A stretch of 64,000 nucleotides of DNA, from NCBI GenBank assembly GCA_963740455.1, contig CAVUEF010000025.1, forward strand, positions 21,683-85,682. The letters run 5' to 3'. Position numbers and translations under genes: made by a program. Source of the DNA: Paucibacter sp963740455. Lineage in GTDB: Bacteria; Pseudomonadota; Gammaproteobacteria; Burkholderiales; Burkholderiaceae_C. Below the pieces are notes generated by a model. The model saw nothing but the letters and a program-made list of their open reading frames with translations, was not told the origin of the DNA and made no database searches. Within the stretch, counting starts at the first letter, position 1. Each line of letters begins with the position of its first letter. This document shows positions 6,804 to 14,750 of the stretch, in pieces.

Positions 6804-7403
6804 ATGAACGAATCCACCCTCGTCGAAGTGTTCGGCAGCCTCGGCCGACTGCGCGCGCTGCGGGCCCTGTTCGCCGAACCCGAACGCGGCTTTGGCCAGC
6901 GCGAGCTGGCGGCCGAAGCGGGGCTGGACCCCGGCGGTGTGGCGCGCCTGTTGAAGCGTTGGACGTCTGCCGGCCTGGTCATCCGCCGACAGCAGGATGG
7001 GCTGCCGCGCTACTACGCCAGCACCGACCCTGCCTTGGCGCCACTGGTGACACTGATGCAGCAAGACAGCGCGCTGGTGCGGACGCTGCGTGACGCCTTG
7101 TCGGGCCTGACGGGTGTGGACGTGGCCTTGATCTTTGGCTCGGTGGCGCGTGGCGCGGCAGGGGCCGCAAGCGACCTGGACCTGCTGGTGCTGGGCCGGG
7201 CGACCGAGCTCAAGCTCAATGCCGCCTTGAAGCCCGTGGGGCGCAAGCTGGGGCGGGCCGTGCATGCCACGGCCTGTACCCTCGATTCATTCAAGAGCCA
7301 GCTCGGTGGCGGCGAGAGCTTTGCACGGGGCGTGATGCAAGGGCCACGCGTCCCTTTGATCGGAGATCTCGATGCTGCGCTCCTTCAAGCAACTGGCCAG
7401 TGA
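6804..7403 (+). CDS. Winged-helix plus MNT-type nucleotidyltransferase, probable antitoxin and repressor
   Basis: A 199-residue two-domain protein. Residues about 1-80 form an ArsR-like winged helix (RELAAEAGLDPGGVARLLKR, then a wing with RRQQDGLPRYYAS). Residues about 100-190 form a minimal nucleotidyltransferase domain with the motif G112-S-X10-D124-L-D126. In known HEPN/MNT pairs the MNT protein adds AMP to the HEPN toxin. The winged helix suggests it also represses its own operon through the triple palindrome upstream. It overlaps the next gene by 32 bases. No good ribosome-binding site precedes ATG 6804. The pair is inserted between the BRO-N gene and hsdR. Confidence 0.82.
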   Translation: MNESTLVEVFGSLGRLRALRALFAEPERGFGQRELAAEAGLDPGGVARLLKRWTSAGLVIRRQQDGLPRYYASTDPALAPLVTLMQQDSALVRTLRDALSGLTGVDVALIFGSVARGAAGAASDLDLLVLGRATELKLNAALKPVGRKLGRAVHATACTLDSFKSQLGGGESFARGVMQGPRVPLIGDLDAALLQATGQ

Positions 7404-7851
7404 GCCCGATGCGCCGTTGAAGCCGCTGGCGGCCAATGCCCGTGACGTGGTGGCTTGGCTGCAAGCCGCGCGGGTGAAGCTGGACGATGCGCAGCAAACG
7501 GTTGTGTCGGCCGGCACTCGCATGGATGCGGCCTGGGATGCGGTGCTGCTGGCATGCCTGGCGGTGGCCAGTGCGCAGGGCTGGCGCGCCACCAGCGACA
7601 AGGGCCATCATGCGGCAGTGTTCGAGGGCGCGGCACAAGCCATGGGTCTGGGCCAGAGCCGCTTTGACGAACTGGATGCGCTGCGCGATTGGCGCAACCG
7701 CAAGTACCGTGCGGGCCAGTTCTCAACCCCCGCAGAGGTTGAAGAAGCGATTGCCTTGGTAACGCCGTTTCAGGCCGACATGGCGGCGTGGTTTGCCAAG
7801 CATCACCCTGTGCTGATGAAGCAGGGCCTGGGCAGTGGAGGTGCGCAATGA
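7372..7851 (+). CDS. HEPN-like protein, partner of the MNT protein, with altered active-site motif
   Basis: A 159-residue, mostly helical protein with the position and fold expected of a HEPN toxin partner of the upstream MNT protein. The usual HEPN ribonuclease motif is R-X4-6-H, in MNT-paired forms R-X4-H-X-Y. Here the equivalent stretch is RDWRNRKYRAG (105-115), with arginine 113 where histidine is expected and a tyrosine at 112. The RNase activity may therefore be lost or changed. The start overlaps the MNT gene, and the stop overlaps the hsdR ATG (ATGA), so all three are coupled. Assignment to HEPN is by pattern and context. Confidence 0.65.
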   Translation: MLRSFKQLASEPDAPLKPLAANARDVVAWLQAARVKLDDAQQTVVSAGTRMDAAWDAVLLACLAVASAQGWRATSDKGHHAAVFEGAAQAMGLGQSRFDELDALRDWRNRKYRAGQFSTPAEVEEAIALVTPFQADMAAWFAKHHPVLMKQGLGSGGAQ

Positions 7852-10244
7852 ACGAAGCCGAAACCCGCGCCGAGCATATCGACCCTGCCCTCAAGGGCGC
7901 CGGCTGGGGTGTGGTGGAGGGCAGCAGCATTCGGCGGGAGTTCCGCATCACCGAGGGCCGGCTGATCGGTGGCGGCAAGCGGGCCAAGGCAGAGATCGCC
8001 GACTATGTGCTGGTGTATCGCAACACCAAGCTGGCTGTCGTGGAGGCGAAGGCGTGGGATGAGTTCTGCACCGAGGGCGTGGGCCAGGCCAAGAGCTACG
8101 CGGCGAAGCTGGCCGTGCGCTACACCTATGCCACCAATGGCCAAGCGATCTATGGCATCGATAGGGTCACTGGTGACGAAGGCGAGGTGGCCGCGTTCCC
8201 GAGCCCCGATGCCTTGTGGGCGCAGACCTTTGCCGCAGCCAATGCCTGGCGCGACCGCTTTGCCGCCGTGCCTTTCGAGGACAAGGGCGGCACCTGGCAG
8301 GGGCGCTACTACCAGGACATCGCCGTTGCGCGGGTGCTCGAAGTTATTGCCGACGGGCCGAAGCCCGCAAACGCGCGCATCCTGCTGACGCTGGCCACCG
8401 GCACCGGCAAGACCTTCATCGCCTTTCAGCTCGCATGGAAGCTGTTCCAGAGCCGCTGGAATTTGAACGACTGGAAGAGCGGCGATGAGCCGAAGCGCCG
8501 CCCGCGCATTCTGTTTCTGGCCGACCGCAACATCCTGGCGGACCAGGCCTACAACGCCTTCTCGGCCTTTCCCGACGATGCCTTGGTGCGCATCGCGCCC
8601 GACGAGATCAAGAAGAAGGGCCGCGTGCCCAAGAACGGCAGCATCTTCTTCACGATCTTCCAGACCTTCATGAGCGGCACTCCAGTGGACGGCAAACCTG
8701 CGCCGTACTTCGGCGAGTACCCGCCCGACTTTTTCGACTTCATCGTCATCGACGAATGCCACCGAGGCGGCGCCAACGACGAAGGCACTTGGCGCGCCAT
8801 CCTCGACTACTTCGCGCCCGCGGTGCAGCTGGGGCTGACCGCCACGCCCAAGCGCACCATCAACGCCGACACCTACGCCTACTTCGGCGATCCGGTGTTC
8901 ACCTACTCGCTCAAGGAGGGCATCAACGACGGCTTCCTGACCCCGTTCAAGGTGCGTCAGATTGCCACCACGCTGGACGAATACGTCTACACGCCCGATG
9001 ACCAGGTGGTGGAAGGCGACATCGATGCCGGCAGGCGCTACGAGGAAAGGGATTTCAACAAGATCATCGAGATCAAGGAGCGCGAGGCCTACCGCGTCAA
9101 GCTCATGATGGGCATGATCGACCAGCACGAGAAGACGCTGGTGTTCTGCGCCACGCAGGCCCACGCGCTGGCAGTGCGCGACCTGATCAACCAGGCCAAG
9201 ACGCTCGATTCCCATGGCCGCGACCCGCTTTACTGCGTGCGCGTCACGGCCAACGACGGCGCGCTGGGAGACCGGCATCTGCGTGACTTCCAGGACAACG
9301 AGAAGACCATCCCGACCGTGCTGACCACGTCGCAAAAGCTCTCCACCGGGGTGGACGCACGCAACGTGCGCAACATCGTGCTGATGCGGCCGATCAACTC
9401 GATGATCGAGTTCAAGCAGATCATCGGCCGGGGCACGCGCCTCTATGACGGCAAGGACCACTTCACGATCTACGACTTCGTGAAGGCGCATCATCACTTC
9501 AACGATGCGGAGTGGGACGGTGAGCCGTTGGCGCCTGAGCCTGCAAGCGAGCTGCGCACCGGCAATGGTGCGACCGATGTGCCGGCAGGCGAGCCCACGC
9601 CTGGCCCTTATAAAGATTCACCACCAGCCAAGATCAAGGTCAAGCTCGCCGACGGCAAGGAACGCAAGATCCAGCACATGTCGGCGACTACGTTCTGGAG
9701 CGCCGACGGGCGTCCAATGTCGGCGGCGCAGTTCCTGGAGGTGATGTACGGTGCGCTGCCCGAGTTCTTCAGGGACGAGGACGAACTGCGCCGCTTGTGG
9801 AGCGCGCCCGAGACGCGCAAGGCCTTGCTAACAGGTCTGGCCGACAAGGGCTTCGGCCGCGAACCGCTGGCCGAGATGCAGAAAATCATCGAGGCCGAGA
9901 ACAGCGACCTGTTCGACGTGCTGGCCTATGTGGCGTTTGCTGCCGAGCCGGTAACGCGGGTCGAACGCGCAGCAGCGGCCCATGCTGCCGTCGCGACCGA
10001 GTTCACCGACAAGCAGCAGGCCTTCGTCGATTTCGTGCTGGCGCAGTACGTGAAGCAGGGCGTCGATGAGTTGGATGCCGAGAAGCTCTCGCCACTGCTC
10101 AAGCTCAAGTACAAGAACGCGATCGCCGACGCCTTTGCCGATCTGGGAAGCCCCGACCAAGTGCGACGTGTCTTCTTGGGTTTCCAAAAATTCCTGTACC
10201 AGGGCGCATCCGACGGGCGAGCGAGCCACTGGCCGAAGGCGTAG
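7848..10244 (+). CDS. hsdR: Type I restriction endonuclease subunit HsdR
   Basis: HsdR is the DNA translocase and nuclease subunit of the type I enzyme. The 798-residue protein has an N-terminal PD-(D/E)XK nuclease (D52, then E66-A-K68 in VVEAK). Superfamily 2 helicase motifs follow: Walker A GTGKT with K188, DECH at 302-305, TATPKRT, and GRGTRL in motif VI. The C-terminal 200 residues would bind the methylase core. The start is ATG 7848 overlapping the HEPN stop; its opening codons are duplicated at 6633. It is shorter than EcoKI-type HsdR, within the range of compact HsdR proteins. It is the last gene of the island. Confidence 0.95.
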   Translation: MNEAETRAEHIDPALKGAGWGVVEGSSIRREFRITEGRLIGGGKRAKAEIADYVLVYRNTKLAVVEAKAWDEFCTEGVGQAKSYAAKLAVRYTYATNGQAIYGIDRVTGDEGEVAAFPSPDALWAQTFAAANAWRDRFAAVPFEDKGGTWQGRYYQDIAVARVLEVIADGPKPANARILLTLATGTGKTFIAFQLAWKLFQSRWNLNDWKSGDEPKRRPRILFLADRNILADQAYNAFSAFPDDALVRIAPDEIKKKGRVPKNGSIFFTIFQTFMSGTPVDGKPAPYFGEYPPDFFDFIVIDECHRGGANDEGTWRAILDYFAPAVQLGLTATPKRTINADTYAYFGDPVFTYSLKEGINDGFLTPFKVRQIATTLDEYVYTPDDQVVEGDIDAGRRYEERDFNKIIEIKEREAYRVKLMMGMIDQHEKTLVFCATQAHALAVRDLINQAKTLDSHGRDPLYCVRVTANDGALGDRHLRDFQDNEKTIPTVLTTSQKLSTGVDARNVRNIVLMRPINSMIEFKQIIGRGTRLYDGKDHFTIYDFVKAHHHFNDAEWDGEPLAPEPASELRTGNGATDVPAGEPTPGPYKDSPPAKIKVKLADGKERKIQHMSATTFWSADGRPMSAAQFLEVMYGALPEFFRDEDELRRLWSAPETRKALLTGLADKGFGREPLAEMQKIIEAENSDLFDVLAYVAFAAEPVTRVERAAAAHAAVATEFTDKQQAFVDFVLAQYVKQGVDELDAEKLSPLLKLKYKNAIADAFADLGSPDQVRRVFLGFQKFLYQGASDGRASHWPKA

Positions 10245-10268
10245 ACGCAGCACGCTAGACTGCATCGC

Positions 10269-11039
10269 ATGCCACACGCCGTAGCGCGCCTGCGCAGCGC
10301 CCGCCTGGCGCGCAGCACCAGACCCTTTCTCGACCGTGGCGGCCCGCGCAAGGAGCGCTGCGCCGGTTGCCGCCTGATCCCGAGTCACTGCATGTGTGCC
10401 TTGCGCCCGCTGCTGTCTACGCGCGCCGGGGTGTGCTTGATCATGGCTGACTTCGAGCCGCTCAAGCCCAGCAACACGGGATGGTTGATTGCCGATGTGG
10501 TGGCTGACACGGCAGCCTTCGGCTGGGCACGCACCGAGACAGACCCCGCGCTGCTTGCCATGCTGGCCGACCCGCAGTGGCAGCCCATCGTGGTGTTTCC
10601 GGCCGAGTTTGTGGCGGCCGAGCGGGTGATCACGGAGCTGCCGCCTTGCCGTGCCAGTGCTGGCGACGGCTGGGCAGGCAAGCGCCCGTTGTTTGTTTTG
10701 CTCGACGGCACCTGGTCCGAGGCGTGCAAGATGCTTCGCAAAAGCCCCTACCTGAACCACCTGCCGGTGCTGAGCCTGCAGCCCGAACAGCTGTCGCGCT
10801 ACCGCCTGCGCCGCTCCGCACGCGAACACCACTTTTGCACCTCCGAGGTGGCCGCCTTGTGCCTGGCGCTGGTCGGCGAGCTCCACGCGGCGCAAACGCT
10901 TGAGGCCTACCTGGATGTATTCACCCACCACTATCTGCAGGCCAAGCAGCAGTTGCCGGTAGACACCGACGACGCGGCGCACCGGCGCTTGCGGGGCTTG
11001 TGCTTGGCGGGCTCTGTGGCGACACCGGTTGTTGTGTAG
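10269..11039 (+). CDS. DTW-domain protein, probable tRNA-uridine aminocarboxypropyltransferase
   Basis: A 256-residue DTW-domain protein. Members such as E. coli TapT (YfiP) transfer the 3-amino-3-carboxypropyl group of SAM to uridine 47 of tRNA, making acp3U. The zinc-type cysteines C31, C34, C41 and C43 (CAGCRLIPSHCMC) are present. The signature block is LLDGTWSEACKM, with D146-G-T-W149. The last 30 residues look like a loosely conserved tail. It lies just outside the restriction-modification island and is probably chromosomal. The substrate tRNA is inferred from the family. Confidence 0.85.
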   Translation: MPHAVARLRSARLARSTRPFLDRGGPRKERCAGCRLIPSHCMCALRPLLSTRAGVCLIMADFEPLKPSNTGWLIADVVADTAAFGWARTETDPALLAMLADPQWQPIVVFPAEFVAAERVITELPPCRASAGDGWAGKRPLFVLLDGTWSEACKMLRKSPYLNHLPVLSLQPEQLSRYRLRRSAREHHFCTSEVAALCLALVGELHAAQTLEAYLDVFTHHYLQAKQQLPVDTDDAAHRRLRGLCLAGSVATPVVV

Positions 11040-11131
11040 CACTGCGTCGCGGCATCAAGGACCGGGCGCGCCAGCCATAGGTCGTGCAGCCACTCGCAGG
11101 CGGCAGGTTATTGAACTGTGAGGCATCGCTT

Positions 11132-11710
11132 TCATTTTTTGAGCAACTCCTCAAGCGATTCGCGAAGGCGCTTCACTTCCTCGGCGATAGGATCTTGAAT
11201 CGCGGCACTGTGAAGCATGGGCCTGAGGTCGATCGTATTGACTTCCTCGTATATGTGTCTGGCGTTCTGGTACCAAGCCTTGACGGAAAAGACCTTCGGG
11301 CACAGCGCTTCATCAACGCCAGGTGCGAATATGGTGCCGCCGACACCAAGTAGGAACTGCATGCGTGCGCCAGGGGCAAGGGACTCGATGGGTTCCGTGA
11401 AGGCGGGCAACTTGGAAATGTTTTCCTGCTCGCGGCGTTCTGCATTGGGAAAGAAGTCCTTGTCCATCTTTAGGCGCACATTGATTGCCGGTGATCGACC
11501 GGTGTTTTGGACATCAAGGAGTAGTAGAGTAGTTCCAATCCGGGGTGCGACCGAGACAACAACATATGGCCGTAACTGTGCTTCGGTTTGAGTCTCCATC
11601 GCAGCGACGACTGCTTCATTTGCCCGAAGAATCTTGAACGTGGCCCATGCGTAGAACCCCGTGATAAGGACCAGGGCAAACGTCAGCCAATCAGTGCTCG
11701 AAAAGTTCAT
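11132..11710 (-). CDS. Hypothetical protein with one N-terminal membrane segment
   Basis: A 192-residue protein not assigned to a named family. After MNFSSTDW comes one hydrophobic segment (about 8-25, LTFALVLITGFYAWATFKIL). A short helical linker with two TQ/EAQ turns follows, then a beta-rich soluble domain (about 55-165; LRPYVVVSVAP, DVQNTGRSPAINVRL) and a charged C-terminal helix. The start was taken at the internal ATG on the complement of 11710, because the longer frame adds 51 residues of unlikely composition. The sequence between it and the DTW gene is less GC-rich than its neighbours, which may mean a recent arrival. Confidence 0.6.
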   Translation of the reverse strand: MNFSSTDWLTFALVLITGFYAWATFKILRANEAVVAAMETQTEAQLRPYVVVSVAPRIGTTLLLLDVQNTGRSPAINVRLKMDKDFFPNAERREQENISKLPAFTEPIESLAPGARMQFLLGVGGTIFAPGVDEALCPKVFSVKAWYQNARHIYEEVNTIDLRPMLHSAAIQDPIAEEVKRLRESLEELLKK

Positions 11711-11938
11711 GATCGTGGGCGTGGAGTTCGCGATGCCGAACGAATGGCGCATATCTGACGCCGAGCGAAGGAGTGCGCAGGTGATGCATGGCGTCGGAAA
11801 AACCTTGATGGACTGAACCGCCGCTCGGTGGTGGCAGTTTGACCAGGGCAGTGTAAGTTGCAAAGCCTTCGCTGAGTATCCATCCCGGGCAGGTGGCGTC
11901 TGTTGAAATCGATAGCTTCAGATCTGGGTCGACTCGAC

Positions 11939-12745
11939 TCAGGCGCCCATCATCCGTCCCACCCATTCGTGCAGCGCCAGGTAGGTCAGCGCGAAGCCCT
12001 CGCGTGAGGGCAGCCAGTCGCCGAAGGTGATCGGGCCGTCGGCGCGCAAACCCATGGGCGCGGGCACGATGGTGATGCGGTGCTGAGAGGCATGCTGGGC
12101 GCGTTCGAAATTAGCCAGGGCGCGCTGCATGTGAAAGCCGTGCGTCACCAGCACGATGCGCTCGATGCCTAGCGGCGCCAGCAGCGCCAGCGTGCGGATC
12201 GCGTTCTCGTTGGTGTCGCGCGAGAGCCCCTCGGTCCAGCGCAGCGCAAGGCCGAAGTCGTGCTTGGCCACGCGCGCGGCCACCTCGGCTTCGCTGGGGC
12301 CGGGCTCGCTGCCGTAACCCACGCCGCCGCTGTAGGCGACCGGCAGATCGGTCTGGCGCGCCAGCCACAGGCCGTAGCGCAGTCGCTCGATCGTCAAGGG
12401 TTTGAGCGTGGGCCCGCCGTATTCGGGGGCGAGCAGTGTGCGGCCGGCGCCGAGCACGACGATGGCGGTTCTCGGTGCCTGTTTGAGTTGGGCGATCCGG
12501 GCGCTGTCGAGCGCGCGCGGCGTGGTCAGCAGCGCATGCATGAGGGCGTCCCCCGCGGCGGTGGTGCACATGGCCCAGAGTCCGAAGCAGGCCAGCAGCA
12601 CACCGAGCCAGCCCAGCACGCGCCGGCGCGCCATCAGCCGCACGCTCACCAGCAGCAGCACCAGCAAGGGCACGGGCGGCAACAGCAAGGCACCAAGCGC
12701 GGGCTTCAAGCCCTCGATCCCGAGCAGGTGGAAGAGGTCGTTCAT
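11939..12745 (-). CDS. YdcF/SanA family protein (DUF218), membrane-anchored
   Basis: A 268-residue DUF218-family protein. Two hydrophobic N-terminal segments (about 15-38 and 42-65) anchor it in the inner membrane. The DUF218 domain follows, with TAIVVLGAGR at about 93, the conserved acidic loop GYGSEPGPSEAEVA and the block RDTNENAIRTL. The nearest known relatives (ElyC, SanA, YdcF) act at the cell envelope, ElyC in lipid carrier metabolism; the exact reaction is not known. It stands alone on the minus strand, divergent from etfB. Confidence 0.85.
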   Translation of the reverse strand: MNDLFHLLGIEGLKPALGALLLPPVPLLVLLLVSVRLMARRRVLGWLGVLLACFGLWAMCTTAAGDALMHALLTTPRALDSARIAQLKQAPRTAIVVLGAGRTLLAPEYGGPTLKPLTIERLRYGLWLARQTDLPVAYSGGVGYGSEPGPSEAEVAARVAKHDFGLALRWTEGLSRDTNENAIRTLALLAPLGIERIVLVTHGFHMQRALANFERAQHASQHRITIVPAPMGLRADGPITFGDWLPSREGFALTYLALHEWVGRMMGA

Positions 12746-12870
12746 GGCCTGCGTGATCTGTGCAGGCCGGTGGCGCGTGGCGTGCCGGCGTGGGCTCTAG
12801 CGAGCGGAATTTCAGCTGTCATCAGAGGTGCCAGTCTAGTTGGCGGTCGGGAGGCATCAGCTCAGGCTAA

Positions 12871-12890
12871 AATAGCACGGTCGTTCTATT
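12871..12890. promoter_or_regulatory. Palindrome AATAGCACG-GT-CGTTCTATT upstream of etfB, TetR-like operator
   Basis: Two 9-base arms match at 8 of 9 positions around a 2-base centre. The ACG..CGT core with AT-rich outer arms is of the type bound by TetR-family repressors. It lies between the divergent ydcF-like gene and etfB. The regulator is not in the window. Confidence 0.5.
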
Positions 12891-12945
12891 TTGTTGCAAT
12901 GCAGCTTGCGCGTCGGTGCGGCCGCCTGCGGCCACTAGAATCTGA

Positions 12946-12962
12946 CTTACGTTAACGTCAAT
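12946..12962. promoter_or_regulatory. Palindrome with core ACGTTAACGT upstream of etfB, LiuR/MerR-like operator
   Basis: CTTACGTTAACGTCAAT contains a perfect 10-base palindrome. It resembles the TTACGTTAACGTAA-type sites described for MerR-family regulators such as LiuR, which control branched-chain and fatty acid catabolism. It ends 16 bases before the etfB start, so a bound protein would block transcription. Assignment by resemblance and by the catabolic genes downstream. Confidence 0.55.
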
Positions 12963-12978
12963 CAGCTGGAGTGCTTCG

Positions 12979-13728
12979 ATGAAGGTACTGGTCGCAGTCA
13001 AACGAGTCGTCGATTACAACGTCAAGGTGCGCGTCAAGAGCGACGGCAGCGGCGTTGACATTGCCAACGTCAAGATGAGCATGAACCCCTTTGACGAGAT
13101 CGCCATCGAAGAAGCGATGCGCCTCAAGGAGAAGGGCGTGGCGACCGAAGTGATCGCGGTGTCGTGCGGCGTCACGCAATGCCAGGAGACGCTGCGCACC
13201 GCCATGGCGATCGGCGCCGACCGTGCCATTTTGGTTGAGACCGAGGTCGAGTTGCAGCCGCTGGCGGTCGCCAAATTGCTCAAGGCCTTGATCGACAAAG
13301 AGCAGCCCGGCCTGGTGATTCTGGGCAAGCAGGCAATCGATGACGACTGCAATCAGACCGGCCAGATGCTGGCTGCCTTGGCAGGTCTGCCGCAAGCCGC
13401 ATTTGCCAGCAAGCTCGATGTCGCCGATGGCTTTGCCACGGTCACGCGCGAAGTCGATGGCGGTCTCGAAACACTGAAGGTCAAGCTGCCCGCCGTGGTG
13501 ACTGCCGACCTGCGTCTGAACGAGCCGCGCTATGTGACGCTGCCCAACATCATGAAGGCCAAGAAGAAGCAGATCGACATCTTCAAGCCGGCCGACCTGG
13601 GTGTGGATGTGACGCCGCGCCTCAAGACGCTGAGCGTCACCGAGCCGCCCAAGCGCAGCGCCGGCATCAAGGTGCCCGATGTCGCGACGCTGGTGGACAA
13701 GCTCAAGAACGTTTCCAAGGTGATCTGA
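12979..13728 (+). CDS. etfB: Electron transfer flavoprotein subunit beta
   Basis: The beta subunit of the soluble electron transfer flavoprotein, which takes electrons from acyl-CoA dehydrogenases and passes them to ETF-ubiquinone oxidoreductase. The 249-residue protein opens with MKVLVAVKRVVDYNVKVRVK and has the AMP-binding region near 120-135 (LGKQAIDDDCNQTGQML). It ends in a family-typical LKNVSKVI tail that packs on the alpha subunit. A GGAG-type site precedes the ATG. It is followed after two bases by etfA. Two operator-like palindromes lie upstream. Confidence 0.97.
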   Translation: MKVLVAVKRVVDYNVKVRVKSDGSGVDIANVKMSMNPFDEIAIEEAMRLKEKGVATEVIAVSCGVTQCQETLRTAMAIGADRAILVETEVELQPLAVAKLLKALIDKEQPGLVILGKQAIDDDCNQTGQMLAALAGLPQAAFASKLDVADGFATVTREVDGGLETLKVKLPAVVTADLRLNEPRYVTLPNIMKAKKKQIDIFKPADLGVDVTPRLKTLSVTEPPKRSAGIKVPDVATLVDKLKNVSKVI

Positions 13729-13730
13729 TC

Positions 13731-14663
13731 ATGACTTCACTCGTAATTGCCGAACACGACAACCAAGCCATCAAGGGCGCCACGCTCAACACCATCACCG
13801 CCGCAGCCCAATGCGGTGGCGAAGTGCATGTGCTGGTGGCGGGACTGAATGCTGGCGCCGCCGCGGCCGCCGCCGCACAGATTGCCGGTGTGACCAAGGT
13901 CTTGCACGCCGACGCGGCGCAACTGGCCGACGGTCTGGCCGAAAACCTGGCCGCGCAGGTGCTGGCTGTGGCGTCGAACTACAGCCACATCCTGTTCCCG
14001 GCCACGGCCAGCGGCAAGAACACCGCGCCGCGCGTGGCGGCCTTGCTCGACGTGGCGCAACTCTCCGACGTCACCAAGGTCATCAGCGCCGATACCTTCG
14101 AGCGCCCGATCTATGCGGGCAATGCCCTGTCGCATGTGCAAAGCGCCGACGCCACCAAGGTGATCACCGTGCGCACCACCGGCTTCGATGCGGCGCCTGC
14201 CAGTGGCGGCAGCGCCGCCGTGGAAAGCCTTGCCGCCGTGGCCGACAGCGGGTCGAGCAGCTTTGTCGGACGCGAAATCGCCAAGAACGACAGACCCGAC
14301 CTGACGGCGGCCCGGATCATCGTCGCAGGTGGCCGTGCGCTGGGCTCGAACGAGAAGTTCCATGAGGTGCTGGAGCCCTTGGCCGACAAGCTCGGTGCCG
14401 CGTTGGGCGCCAGCCGCGCTGCGGTCGACGCCGGTTATGCGCCGAATGACTGGCAAGTGGGCCAGACCGGCAAGATCGTCGCGCCCGATCTGTACATTGC
14501 CTGCGGCATCAGCGGTGCCATCCAGCACCTGGCCGGCATGAAGGACAGCAAGGTCATCGTCGCCATCAACAAGGACGCCGAAGCCCCCATCTTCAGCGTC
14601 GCCGACTATGGTCTGGAAGCCGATCTGTTCACGGCGGTTCCCGAGCTGGTCAAGGCGCTCTGA
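13731..14663 (+). CDS. etfA: Electron transfer flavoprotein subunit alpha
   Basis: The FAD-binding alpha subunit of electron transfer flavoprotein, 310 residues, partner of EtfB. The C-terminal FAD domain is clear: GRALGSNEKF near 200, then GQTGKIVAPDLYIACGISGA near 250 and HLAGMKDSK. The N-terminal domain is alanine-rich but normal in length. It forms one operon with etfB and is followed by an acyl-CoA dehydrogenase that can use it as electron acceptor. A strong hairpin lies in the gap behind it. Confidence 0.97.
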   Translation: MTSLVIAEHDNQAIKGATLNTITAAAQCGGEVHVLVAGLNAGAAAAAAAQIAGVTKVLHADAAQLADGLAENLAAQVLAVASNYSHILFPATASGKNTAPRVAALLDVAQLSDVTKVISADTFERPIYAGNALSHVQSADATKVITVRTTGFDAAPASGGSAAVESLAAVADSGSSSFVGREIAKNDRPDLTAARIIVAGGRALGSNEKFHEVLEPLADKLGAALGASRAAVDAGYAPNDWQVGQTGKIVAPDLYIACGISGAIQHLAGMKDSKVIVAINKDAEAPIFSVADYGLEADLFTAVPELVKAL

Positions 14664-14688
14664 GAGGCGCATGGCCCAGGCTGATTCG

Positions 14689-14717
14689 AGGGCGCCCGGC
14701 CATCGTCGCGGCGCCCT
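14689..14717 (+). terminator. Hairpin between etfA and the acyl-CoA dehydrogenase gene
   Basis: AGGGCGCC (14689-14696) pairs perfectly with GGCGCCCT (14710-14717) across a 13-base loop. It is followed by TGTCGTTATC, with no real T run. It could be a weak terminator or an mRNA-stabilising stem that sets the etf to dehydrogenase ratio. Confidence 0.45.
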
Positions 14718-14750
14718 TGTCGTTATCGAAGAGATTTTCCGGAGACCACC

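Noticed and set aside
1..10244. Transposon or phage origin of the defence island
   Set aside because: No transposase, integrase or terminal inverted repeats are visible in the window. The duplicated gene ends fit recombination better; the left flank is not available.
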